A stretch of DNA of 64,000 nt from Symsagittifera roscoffensis (Eukaryota > Xenacoelomorpha > Acoela > Convolutidae), in the NCBI RefSeq assembly GCF_963678635.1, contig NW_026971734.1, positions 64,001 to 128,000 on the forward strand. The letters run 5' to 3'. The translations under genes and the position numbers were made by a program. The notes under the pieces were generated by a model. That model saw only the letters and a program-made list of their open reading frames with translations, was not told where the DNA came from and did no database searches. Shown here in pieces: positions 24,881-37,190 of this stretch (position 1 is the stretch's first letter; each line of letters opens with the position of its first letter).

Positions 24881-25654
24881 TATGTTTCGACCGTCTCGAC
24901 AAAAAACTGGTATGTTTTGATTCTATTAACCAAAGTTTGGTATGTTTCAACCGTCTCGAACAAAAATTGGCAAGTTTCGATCGTCTCGACCAAAAATTGG
25001 TGTGTTTTGATTTTATCAATCAAACTTTGGTATGTTTCGACCGTCTCGACACAAAATTGGTGTGTTATGATCGTGTCGACCTAAAATTTGTACGTTCTGA
25101 CTGTCTCGACCAAAAATTGGTGTTTTATGATCGTATCGACCTAAAAAAGGTATGTTCTGACCGTCTCGATCAAAAGTTGGTATGCTATGATTGTATCGAC
25201 CAAAAACCGGTATGTTTCGACCGTCTCGACAAAAAACTGGTATGTTTTGATTCTATCAACCAAAGTTTGGAATGTTTCAACCGTCTCGAACAAAAATTGG
25301 TAAGTTTCGATCGTCTCGACCAAAAATTGGTATCGTTTGATTTTATCAACCAAAGTTTGGTATGTTTCGACCGTCTCGACCCAAAATTGGTTTGATTTGA
25401 TTATATCGACCAAAAAAATTGGTGTGTTTCGGCCGTATAGATCCAAAATTGGTGTTTTATGATCTTATCAACCTAAAATGTGTATGTGCTGACCGTCTCG
25501 ACTAAAATTTGCTATGTTTTGATCTTATCGACCAAAAATTGGTATGTTTTGATTTTATCAATCAAAGTTTGGTATGTTTCAACCGTCTCGACACAAAATT
25601 GGTGTGTTATGATCGTATCGACCTAAAATTTGTACGTTCTGACTGTCTCGACCA

Positions 25655-27575
25655 AAAATTGGTGTTTTATGATCGTATCGACCTAAAAAAGGTAAGTTCT
25701 GACCGTCTCGATCAAAAGTTGGTATGCTATGATTGTAGCGACCAAAAATTGGTATGTTCTGGCCGTCTCGACCAAAAATTGGTATGTTTTGTTCGTATCG
25801 ACCAGAAACCGGTATGTTTCGACCGTCTCGACAAAAAACTGGTATGTTTTGATTTTATCAACCAAAAATTGGTATGTTTCGACCGTCTCGACCAAAAATT
25901 GGTATGCTTCGATCGTATCGACCATAAATTGGTATGTTTCGACCGTCTTGACTAAAAAATGGCATGTTTCGACCGTCTCGAGTGAAGTTTAGTATGTTTT
26001 GACCGTCTCGACCAAAAATTGGTACGTTGCGATCGTCTCGACAAAAAACTGGTATGTTTCGACCGCCTCGACCAAAAAGTGGTATGCTTTAATAGTATCG
26101 ACTAAAAACTGGTATGTTTTGACCTTCTTGGCCAAGAAATGGCGTGTTCCGACCGTCTCGAGTGAAAATTGGTTTATTTTGACCGTCTCGAACAAAAATT
26201 GTTTTTTTTGTATTCATCAATCAAAGTTTCGTTTGTTTCGACCGTAACGGCACAAAATTAGTGTGTTATGACCGTATTGATCTAAAATTGATGTGGTATG
26301 ATTGTATCGAAGTAAAATTTGTATGTGCTGACCATCTCGACCAAAAATTGATAGGTTACGATCGTAGCGACCAAAAAATGGTATGTCCTGACCATCTCGA
26401 CCAAAAATTGTTATGTTTTGTTTGTTTCAATCAGAAATTGGTATTTTTTGATCGTATCGACAAAAAACTGGTACGTTTGGACAGTCTCGACCGAAATCTG
26501 GCATATTTCGACCATCTCGAATGAAAACTGGTAAGTTTCGATCCTCTCGAATAAAAAATGGTATGTTTTGATTCTATCAACCAAAGTTTGGTATGTTTCG
26601 ACCGTCTCGAACAAAAATTGGTGTTTTATGATCGTATCGACCTAAAAAAGGTAAGTTCTGACCGTCTCGATCAAAAGTTGGTATGCTATGATTGTAGCGA
26701 CCAAAAATTGGTATGTTCTGGCCGTCTCGACCAAAAATTGGTATGTTTTGTTCGTATCGACCAGAAACCGGTATGTTTCGACCGTCTCGACAAAAAACTG
26801 GTATGTTTTGATTTTATCAACCAAAAATTGGTATGTTTCGACCGTCTCGACCAAAAATTGGTATGCTTCGATCGTATCGACCATAAATTGGTATGTTTCG
26901 ACCGTCTTGACTAAAAAATGGCATGTTTCGACCGTCTCGAGTGAAGTTTAGTATGTTTTGACCGTCTCGACCAAAAATTGGTACGTTGCGATCGTCTCGA
27001 CAAAAAACTGGTATGTTTCGACCGCCTCGACCAAAAAGTGGTATGCTTTAATAGTATCGACTAAAAACTGGTATGTTTTGACCTTCTTGACCAAGAAATG
27101 GCGTGTTCCGACCGTCTCGAGTGAAAATTGGTTTATTTTGACCGTCTCGAACAAAAATTGTTTTTTTTGTATTCATCAATCAAAGTTTGGTTTGTTTCGA
27201 CCGTAACGGCACAAAATTAGTGTGTTATGACCGTATTGATCTAAAATTGATGTGGTATGCTTGTATCGAACTAAAATTTGTATGTGCTGACCATCTCGAC
27301 CAAAAATTGATAGGTTACGATCGTAGCGACCAAAAAATGGTATGTCCTGACCATCTCGACCAAAAATTGTTATGTTTTGTTTGTTTCAATCAGAAATTGG
27401 TATTTTTTGATCGTATCGACAAAAAACTGGTACGTTTGGACAGTCTCGACCGAAATCTGGCATATTTCGACCATCTCGAATGAAAACTGGTAAGTTTCGA
27501 TCCTCTCGAATAAAAAATGGTATGTTTTGATTCTATCAACCAAAGTTTGGTATGTTTCGACCGTCTCGAACAAAA
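25655..27575. repeat. 959-bp tandem duplication
   Basis: Positions 25683, 25729, 25989 and 26411 recur at 26642, 26688, 26948 and 27370, all 959 bp apart, so the block is duplicated head to tail. The copies differ at only a few bases: AGTTTCGTTTG against AGTTTGGTTTG near 26226/27185, CTTGGCCAAG against CTTGACCAAG near 26127/27086, and GGTATGATTG against GGTATGCTTG. A third, more diverged relative of part of the block lies at about 23820-24330. The length is not a multiple of 30, because off-length monomers are included. Confidence 0.9.
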
Positions 27576-28321
27576 ATTGGTATGTTTCGATGTCTCGACC
27601 AAAAATAGGTATCGTTTGATTTTATCAACCAAAGTTTGGTATGTTTCGACCGTTTCGACCCAAAATTGGTTTGATTTGATCATATCGACCAAAAATTGGT
27701 GTGTTTCGGCCGTCTAGATGAAAATTGGTGTTTTATGATCTTATCAACCTAAAATGTGTATGTGCTGACCGTCTCGACTAAAATTTGGTATGTTTTGATC
27801 TTATCGACCAAAAATTCGTATATTTTGATTTTATCAACCAAAGTTTGGTATGTTTCGACCGTCTCGACACAAAATTGGTGTGTTATGATCGTATCGACCT
27901 AAAATTTGTACGTTCTGACTGTCTCGACCAAAAATTGGTGTTTTATGATCGTATCGACCTAAAAAAGGTAAGTTCTGACCGTCTCGACCAAAAGTTGGTA
28001 TGCTATGATTGTAGCGACCAAAAATTGGTATGTTCTGGCCGTCTCGACCAAAAATTGGTATGTTTTGTTCGTATCGACCAGAAACCGGTATGTTTCGATC
28101 GTCTCGACAAAAAACTGGTATGTTTTGATTTTATCCACCAAAAATTGGTATGTTTCGACCGTCTTGACTAAAAATTGGTATGTTTCGATCGTATCGACCT
28201 TAAATTGGTATGTTTCGACCAAATTGATCAAAAATTGGTATGTTTCGACAGTCTAGACCAAAGACTGGCTGGTTTCGACCATCTCGACCAAAAATTGGTA
28301 GGTTTTGTTTTTATCAAACAA

Positions 28322-29400
28322 AGTTTGGTATGTTTCGACCGTATCGACACAAAATTGGTGTGTTATGATCGTATCGGCCTAAAATTGGTGTGGTATGATC
28401 GTATCGACCTAAATTTTGTATGTGCTGACCATCTCGACCATAAATTGATATGTTATGATCGTAGCGACCAAAAATTGGTATGTCCTGACCGTCTCGACCA
28501 AAAACTGTTATGTTTTGATCGTTTCGATCAGAAATTGGTATGTTTCGCCCGCTTCAACCAAAAATTGTTATGTTTCTTTTTTATCAACCAAAAATTGGTA
28601 TGCTTCGAATGTCTCGACCAAAAATTGGTATGTTTTGATCGTATCGACGAAAAATTGGTACGTTTCGACAGTCTCGACCGGAAACTGGCATATTTCAACC
28701 GTTCGAATGAAAAATGGTATGTTTTGATCCTCTCGGCCAAAAAATAGTAGGTTTTGATTCTATCAACCAAAGTTTGGTATGTTTCAACCGTCTCGACCAA
28801 AAATTGGTTTGCTTCGATCGTCTCGACCAAAAATTGGTATCGTTTGAATTTATCAACCAAAGTTTGGTATGTTTCGACCGTATCGACACAAAATTGGTGT
28901 GTTATGATCGTATCGACCTAAAATTTGGGTGGTATGATTGTATCGACCTAAATTTTGTATGTGCTGACCATCTCGACCATAAATTGCTTTGTTTTGATCG
29001 TAGCGACCAAAAATTGGTATGTCCTGACCGTCTCGACCAAAAACTGTTATGTTTTGATCGTTTTGATCAGAAATTGATATGTTTCGCCCGCATCAACCGA
29101 AAATTGTTATGTTTCAATTTTATCAACCAAAAATTGGTATGCTTCGATTGTCTCGACCAAAAATTGGTATGTTTTGATCGTATCGACAAAAAATTGGTAC
29201 GTTTCGACAGTCTCGACCGGAAACTGGCATATTTCGACCGTTCGAATGAAAATTGGTATGTTTTGATCCTCTCGGCCAAAAAATAATATGTTTTGATTCT
29301 ATCAACCAAAGTTTGGTATGTTTCAACCGTCTCGACCAAAAATTGGTTTGCTTCGATCATCTCGACCAAAAATTGGTATCGTTTGAATTTATCAACCAAA
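28322..29400. repeat. 539-bp tandem duplication
   Basis: TATGTTTCGACCGTATCGAC at 28329 recurs at 28868, and TTTTGATCCTCTCGGCC near 28722 recurs near 29261, an offset of 539 bp. Both copies carry the short monomer with AACCGTTCGAATG or GACCGTTCGAATG, which lacks bases relative to the standard. The left copy contains the perfect dyad TGATCGTTTCGATCA at 28516; the right copy has it broken to TGATCGTTTTGATCA. Confidence 0.85.
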
Positions 29401-30449
29401 GTTTGGTATGTTTTGACCATCTCGACCAAAAACTGGTACGTTGCAATCGTCTCGACCAAAAGTTGGTATGCTTTGATAGTATCGACTAAAAAATGGTATG
29501 TTTTGACCTTCCTGACCAAAAAATGGCATGTTTTGACCGTCTCGAATGAAAATTGATATGTTTCGACCATCTCGACCAAAAATTGGTTTGTTGTGATAGT
29601 CTCGACCAAAAATTGGTATGTTATGATTGTATCGTCCTAAAGTTTGTATGTGCTGACCATCTCGACCAAAAATTGATATGTTAAGATCGTAGCGACCAGA
29701 AATTGGTATGTTCTTACCATCTCGACCAAAAATTGATTTGTTTTGATCGTATCGACCAGAAATTGGTATGTTTCGCCCGTATCAACCAAAATTTGGTATG
29801 TTTTGCTTTATCAACCAAAAATTGATATGTTTCGAACGCCTCGACCAAAAATTGGTATGTTTTGATTCTATTAACTAAAGTTTGGTATGTTTCGACCGTC
29901 TCGAACAAAAATTGTCACGTTTCGATCGTCTCGACCAAAAATTGGTATGATTTGATTTAAGCAACCAAAATTTGGTATGTTTTGATCGTCTAGAACCAAA
30001 ACTGGTATGTTTCAACCGTCGTGACGGAAAACTGGCATGTTTTGACCGTCTCGAGTGAAGTTTAAAATGTTTGGACCGTCTCGACCAAAAATTGGTACGT
30101 TGCGATCGTCTCGACCAAAAATTGGTTTGTTTCGACCGCCTCGACCAAAAAGTCGTATGCTTCGATAGTTTCGACCAAAAACTGGTAGGTTTCAATCGTC
30201 CCGACCAAAAATTGGTATAGTTTGGTTTTATCAACCAAAATTTGGTATGTTTCGACCGTCTCGACCCAAAAATGGTTTGTTTTGATCGTATCGACCAAAA
30301 AATGGTATGTTTTGGTCGTCTTGACCCAAAATTGGTATGTTTCGACCGTCTTGACCAAAAAATGGCATGTTTCGGCGTCTCGATTGAAGTTTAGTATGTT
30401 TTGACCGTCTCGACCAAAACTTGGTACGTTGCGATTGCCTCGACCAAAA

Positions 30450-31585
30450 ACTGGTATGCTTTGATAGTATTGGCTAAAAATTGGTCTGTTTTGACCTTCC
30501 TGACCAAAAAATGGCATGTTTGGACCGTCTCGACCAAAAATATGTATGTGTTGATCGTATCGACCAGAAATTGGTAATTTTCGACCATTTGACTAAAAAC
30601 TGGCATGTTTCGATCGTCTCGAGTGAAAATTAGAATGCTTCGACCGTCTCGACCAAAAACTGGTTTGTTGTGTTTGTCTCGACCAAAAAATGGTATGTTA
30701 TGATCTTATTGACCTAAAGTTTGTATGTGCTGACCATCTCGACCAAAAACTGATATGTTATAATCGTAGCGACCAGAAATTGGTATGATCGTACAGTCTC
30801 GCCCAAAATTGGTTTGTTTTGATCGTATCGACCAGAAATTGTTTTGTTTCGCCCGTATCAACAAAAAATTGGTATGTTTCAAACGTCTCGACCAAAAATT
30901 GGTATGTTTTGTCCGTATCTACAAAAAATTGTTGCGTTTCGACAGTGTTGACCGAAAACTGGCATTTTTCCACCGTCTCGAGTAAAAATTGTTATGTTTC
31001 GATCCTCTCGACCAAAAACTGGTATGCTTTGATAGTATTGGCTAAAAATTGGTCTGTTTTGACCTTCCTGACCAAAAAATGGCATGTTTGGACCGTCTCG
31101 ACCAAAAATATGTATGTGTTGATCGTATCGACCAGAAATTGGTAATTTTCGACCATTTGACTAAAAACTGGCATGTTTCGATCGTCTCGAGTGAAAATTA
31201 GAATGCTTCGACCGTCTCGACCAAAAACTGGTTTGTTGTGTTTGTCTCGACCAAAAAATGGTATGTTATGATCTTATTGACCTAAAGTTTGTATGTGCTG
31301 ACCATCTCGACCAAAAACTGATATGTTATAATCGTAGCGACCAGAAATTGGTATGATCGTACAGTCTCGCCCAAAATTGGTTTGTTTTGATCGTATCGAC
31401 CAGAAATTGTTTTGTTTCGCCCGTATCAACAAAAAATTGGTATGTTTCAAACGTCTCGACCAAAAATTGGTATGTTTTGTCCGTATCTACAAAAAATTGT
31501 TGCGTTTCGACAGTGTTGACCGAAAACTGGCATTTTTCCACCGTCTCGAGTGAAAATTGGTATGTTTCGACCGTCTCGACCAAAA
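30450..31585. repeat. 568-bp tandem duplication
   Basis: GGTATGCTTTGATAGTATTGG at 30453 recurs at 31021. From there to about 31550 the two copies look nearly identical, including GTTGTGTTTGTCTCGACC, GTATGATCGTACAGTCTCG and GACAGTGTTGACCGAAAACTG. Differences appear only at the end, where the left copy has CTCGAGTAAAAATTGTT and the right copy CTCGAGTGAAAATTGG. This monomer order is the direct forerunner of the left half of the 1,257-bp HOR. Confidence 0.88.
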
Positions 31586-32059
31586 ATTAGTATGTTTTGA
31601 TCGTATCGACCAAAAATTGGTATGTTTCGACTCTCTCTATCAAAAATTGGTATGTTTTGATCGTATCGACCAAAAATTGGTAAGTTTCGACCGTTTGACT
31701 AAAAACTGGCATGTTTCGATCGTCTCGAAGGAAAATTAGTATGCTTCGACCGTCTCGACCAAAAATTGGTTTGTTGTGATTGTGTCGACCAAAAATTGGT
31801 ATGTTAAGATCGTATCGACCTAAAGTTTGTATGTGCTGACCATCTCGACCAAAAATTGATATGTTATGATCGTAGCGACCAAAAAATTTCGACCGCATCG
31901 TAGCGACCAAAAATTGGTATGTTCTGACTGTCTCGACCAAAAATTGGTATGTTTGATCGTATCGACCAGAAATTGGCATGTTTCGACAGTTTCGACCAAA
32001 ATCGGTGTATGTTTTGATTTTATTGACCAAAAACTGGTATGTTTCAATCAACCCGACCA

Positions 32060-32660
32060 AAAATTGGTATCGTTTGATTTTATCAACCAAAGTTTGGTAT
32101 GTTTCGACCGTCTCGACACAAAAATGGTTTGTTTTGATCGTATCGACCAAAAAATGGTATGTTTTGGTCGTCTTGACCGAAAATTGGTATGTTTCGACCG
32201 TCTTGACCAAAAAATGGCATGTTTCGGCGTCTCGAGTGAAGTTTAGTATGTTTTGACCGTCTCGACCAAAACTTGGTACGTTGCAATCGTCTCGGCCAAA
32301 AACTGGTATGTTCCGACCGCCTCGACCAAAAACTGGTATGCTTTGGTACGTTGCAATCGTCTCGACCAAAAAGTGGTTTGTTTCGACCGCCTCGACCAAA
32401 AAGTCGTATGATTCGATAGTTTCGACCAAAAACTGGTAGGTTTCAATCTTCCCGACCAAAAATTGGTATCGTTTGGTTTTATCAACCAAAGTTTGGTGTG
32501 TTTCGACCGTCTCGACCCAAAAATGGTTTGTTTTGATCGTATCGACCAAAAAATGGTATGTTTTGGTCGTCTTGACCCAAAATTGGTATGTTTCGACCGT
32601 CTTGACCAAAAAATGGCATGTTTCGGCGTCTCGAATGAAGTTTAGTATGTTTTGACCGTC
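32060..32660. repeat. ~399-bp duplication
   Basis: The run TTATCAACCAAAGTTTGG, GACCAAAAAATGGTATG, GGTCGTCTTGACC, then GGCATGTTTCGGCGTCTCGA is present at about 32080-32245 and again at about 32480-32645, roughly 399 bp apart. The GGCGTCTCGA monomer is one base short in both copies and is inherited by all later 1,257-bp units. Between the copies, near 32340, an abrupt join (CTGGTATGCTTTGGTACG) breaks the 30-bp register. Confidence 0.75.
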
Positions 32661-33271
32661 TCGACCAAAACTTGGTATGTTGCGATTGTCTCGACCAAAA
32701 ACTGGTATGTTCCGACCGCCTCGACCAAAAACTGGTATGTTTTGATAGTATTGGCTAAAAATTGGTCTGTTTTGACCTTCCTGACCAAAAACTGGCATGT
32801 TTCGATCGTCTCGAGTGAAAATTAGAATGCTTCGACCGTCTCGACCAAAAATTGGTTTGTTGTGTTTGTCTCGACCAAAAAATGGTTTGTTATGATCTTA
32901 TCGACCTAAATTTTGTATGTGCTGACCATCTCGACCAAAAACTGATATGTTATGATCGTAGCGACCAGAAAATGGTATGATCGTACAGTCTCGACCAAAA
33001 ATTGGTTTTTTTTGATCGTATCGACCAGAAATTGTTTTGTTTCGCCCGTATCAACAAAAAATTGGTATGTTTCAAACGTCTCGACCAAAAATTGGTATGT
33101 TTTGACCGTATCGACAAAAAATTGTTACGTTTCGACAGTGTTGACCAAAAACTAGCATTTTTCCACCGTCTCGAGTAAAAATTGTTATGTTTCGATCCTC
33201 TCGACCAAAAACTGGTATGTTTTGATTCTATCAACTAAAGTTTGGTACGTTCCGACCGTCTCGAGTGAAAA

Positions 33272-34676
33272 TTGGTATGTTTCGACCGTCTCGACCAAAA
33301 ATTAGTATGTTATGATCGTATCGACCAAAAATTGGTATGTTTCGACTCTCTCTATCAAAAATTGGTATGTTTTGATCGTATCGACCAAAAATTGGTAAGT
33401 TTCAACCGTTTGACTAAACACTGCCATGTTTCGATCGTCTCGAGTGAAAATTAGTATGCTTCGACCGTCTCGACCAAAAATTGGTTTGTTGTGATTGTGT
33501 CGACCAAAAATTGGTATGTTAAGATCGTATCGACCTAAAGTTTGTATGTGCTGACCATCTCGACCAAAAATCAATATGTTATGATCGTAGCGACCAAAAA
33601 ATTTCGACCGCATCGTAGCGACCAAAAATTGATATGTTCTGACCATCTCGACCAAAAATTGGTATGTTTGATCGTATCGACCAGAAATTGGTATGTTTCG
33701 ACAGTTTCGACCAAAATTGGTGTATGTTTTGATTTTATCGACCAAAAACTGATATGTGTCAGTCAACCCGACCAAAAATTGGTATCGTTTGAGTTTATCA
33801 ACCAAAGTTTGGTATGTTTCGACCGTCTCGACCCAAAAATGGTTTGTTTTGATCGTATCGACCAAAAAATGGTATGTTTTGGTCGTCTTGACCGAAAATT
33901 GGTATGTTTCGACCGTCTTGACCAAAAAATGGCATGTTTCGGCGTCTCGAATGAAGTTTAGCATGTTTTGACCGTCTCGACCAAAACTTGGTATGTTGCG
34001 ATTGTCTCGACCAAAAACTGGTAAGTTCCGACCGCCTCGACCAAAAACTGGTATGCTTTGATAGTATTGGCTAAAAATTGGTCTGTTTTGACCTTCCTGA
34101 CCAAAAAATGGCATGTTTCGACCGTCTCGACCAAAAATTGGTATGTGTTGATCGTATCGACCAAAAATTGGTAATTTTCGACCATTTGACTAAAAACTGG
34201 CATGTTTCGATCGTCTCGAGTGAAAATTAGAATGCTTCGACCGTCTCGACCAAAAATTGGTTTGTTGTGTTTGTCTCGACCAAAAAATGGTTTGTTATGA
34301 TCTTATCGACCTAAATTTTGTATGTGCTGACCATCTCGACCAAAAACTGATATGTTATGATCGTAGCGGCCAGAAAATGGTATGATCGTACAGTCTCGAC
34401 CAAAAATTGGTTTGTTTTGATCGTATCGACCAGAAATTGTTTTGTTTCGCCCGTATCAACAAAAAATTGGTATGTTTCAAACGTCTCGACCAAAAATTGG
34501 TATGTTTTGACCATATCGACAAAAAATTGTTACGTTTCGACAGTGTTGACCAAAAACTAGCATTTTTCCACCGTCTCGAGTAAAAATTGTTATGTTTCGA
34601 TCCTCTCGACCAAAAACTGGTATGTTTTGATTCTATCAACTAAAATTTGGTACGTTCCGACCGTCTCGAGTGAAAA
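33272..34676. repeat. 1,405-bp long-form HOR unit, left flank of the 1,257-bp array
   Basis: The distance from this unit's anchor (GGTATGTTTCGACCGTCTCG followed by ACCAAAAATTAGTATG) to the next is 1,405 bp. It differs from the standard unit mainly by keeping 148 bp at about 33517-33665. That segment includes GACCTAAAGTTTGTATGTG, AATCAATATGTTATG and the off-register junction TTTCGACCGCATCGTAGCG at 33602. It also shows more scattered substitutions from the standard unit than those units show among themselves. An anchor of the same kind lies at 31557, so the long form extends the family leftward. Confidence 0.88.
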
Positions 34677-37190
34677 TTGGTATGTTTCGACCGTCTCGAC
34701 CAAAAATTAGTATGTTTTGATCGTATCGACCAAAAATTGGTATGTTTCGACTCTCTCTATCAAAAATTGGTATGTTTTGATCGTATCGACCAAAAATTGG
34801 TAAGTTTCAACCGTTTGACTAAACACTGGCAAGTTTCGATCGGCTCGAGTGAAAATTAGTATGCTTCGACCGTCTCGACCAAAAATTGGTTTGTTGTGAT
34901 TTTGTCGACCAAAAATTGGTATGTTTGATCGTATCGACCAGAAATTGGTATGTTTCGACAGTTTCGACCAAAATTGGTGTATGTTTTGATTTTATCGACC
35001 AAAAACTGATATGTGTCAATCAACCCGACCAAAAATTGGTATCGTTTGAGTTTATCAACCAAAGTTTGGTATGTTTCGACCGTCTCGACCCAAAAATGGT
35101 TTGTTTTGATCGTATCGACCAAAAAATGGTATGTTTTGGTCGTCTTGACCGAAAATTGGTATGTTTCGACCGTCTTGACCAAAAAATGGCATGTTTCGGC
35201 GTCTCGAATGAAGTTTAGCATGTTTTGACCGTCTCGACCAAAACTTGGTATGTTGCGATTGTCTCGACCAAAAACTGGTAAGTTCCGACCGCCTCGACCA
35301 AAAACTGGTATGCTTTGATAGTATTGGCTAAAAATTGGTCTGTTTTGACCTTCCTGACCAAAAAATGGCATGTTTCGACCGTCTCGACCAAAAATTGGTA
35401 TGTGTTGATCGTATCGACCAAAAGTTGGTAATTTTCGACCATTTGACTAAAAACTGGCATGTTTCGATCGTCTCGAGTGAAAATTAGAATGCTTCGACCG
35501 TCTCGACCAAAAATTGGTTTGTTGTGTTTGTCTCGACCAAAAAATGGTTTGTTATGATCTTATCGACCTAAATTTTGTATGTGCTGACCATCTCGACCAA
35601 AAACTGATATGTTATGATCGTAGCGGCCAGAAAATGGTATGATCGTACACTCTCGACCAAAAATTGGTTTGTTTTGATCGTATCGACCAGAAATTGTTTT
35701 GTTTCGCCCGTATCAACAAAAAATTGGTATGTTTCAAACGTCTCGACCAAAAATTGGTATGTTTTGACCATATCGACAAAAAATTGTTACGTTTCGACAG
35801 TGTTGACCAAAAACTAGCATTTTTCCACCGTCTCGAGTAAAAATTGTTATGTTTCGATCCTCTCGACCAAAAACTGGTATGTTTTGATTCTATCAACTAA
35901 AGTTTGGTACGTTCCGACCGTCTCGAGTGAAAATTGGTATGTTTCGACCGTCTCGACCAAAAATTAGTATGTTTTGATCGTATCGACCAAAAATTGGTAT
36001 GTTTCGACTCTCTCTATCAAAAATTGGTATGTTTTGATCGTATCGACCAAAAATTGGTAAGTTTCAACCGTTTGACTAAACACTGGCAAGTTTCGATCGG
36101 CTCGAGTGAAAATTAGTATGCTTCGACCGTCTCGACCAAAAATTGGTTTGTTGTGATTGTGTCGACCAAAAATTGGTATGTTTGATCGTATCGACCAGAA
36201 ATTGGTATGTTTCGACAGTTTCGACCAAAATTGGTGTATGTTTTGATTTTATCGACCAAAAACTGATATGTGTCAATCAACCCGACCAAAAATTGGTATC
36301 GTTTGAGTTTATCAACCAAAGTTTGGTATGTTTCGACCGTCTCGACCCAAAAATGGTTTGTTTTGATCGTATCGACCAAAAAATGGTATGTTTTGGTCGT
36401 CTTGACCGAAAATTGGTATGTTTCGACCGTCTTGACCAAAAAATGGCATGTTTCGGCGTCTCGAATGAAGTTTAGCATGTTTTGACCGTCTCGACCAAAA
36501 CTTGGTATGTTGCGATTGTCTCGACCAAAAACTGGTAAGTTCCGACCGCCTCGACCAAAAACTGGTATGCTTTGATAGTATTGGCTAAAAATTGGTCTGT
36601 TTTGACCTTCCTGATCAAAAAATGGCATGTTTCGACCGTCTCGACTAAAAATTGGTATGTGTTGATCGTATCGACCAAAAATTGGTAATTTTCGACCATT
36701 TGACTAAAAACTGGCATGTTTCGATCGTCTCGAGTGAAAATTAGAATGCTTCGACCGTCTCGACCAAAAATTGGTTTGTTGTGTTTGTCTCGACCAAAAA
36801 ATGGTTTGTTATGATCTTATCGACCTAAATTTTGTATGTGCTGACCATCTCGACCAAAAACTGATATGTTATGATCGTAGCGGCCAGAAAATGGTATGAT
36901 CGTACAGTCTCGACCAAAAATTGGTTTGTTTTGATCGTATCGACCAGAAATTGTTTTGTTTCGCCCGTATCAACAAAAAATTGGTATGTTTCAAACGTCT
37001 CGACCAAAAATTGGTATGTTTTGACCATATCGACAAAAAATTGTTACGTTTCGACAGTGTTGACCAAAAACTAGCATTTTTCCACCGTCTCGAGTAAAAA
37101 TTGTTATGTTTCGATCCTCTCGACCAAAAACTGGTATGTTTTGATTCTATCAACTAAAGTTTGGTACGTTCCGACCGTCTCGAGTGAAAA

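Larger units (their letters stand above)
17980..33271. repeat. Older, diverged satellite mosaic with scattered pair duplications
   Basis: Monomer order here does not repeat with a single period. New monomer classes appear and persist to the window end: CTCGAGTGAAAATTGG, GACCGTTTGACTAAAAACTG, TTGCGATCGTCTCGACC and CCTTCTTGACCAAAAAATGG. Adjacent monomers differ more from each other than in the 5-14 kb block. Homogeneity is limited to local pairs, listed as separate features. Stretches between those pairs (about 19.9-20.5, 21.5-24.6, 27.6-28.3 and 29.4-30.4 kb) hold only diverged monomers, in which I see nothing else. Confidence 0.8.

Noticed and set aside
31587-32798. 403-codon minus-strand open frame
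   Set aside because: It reads through several unrelated pair duplications and changes from IPIFGR-type to TYQFLV-type repeats at off-length monomers, which shows frame slippage along satellite rather than a protein.
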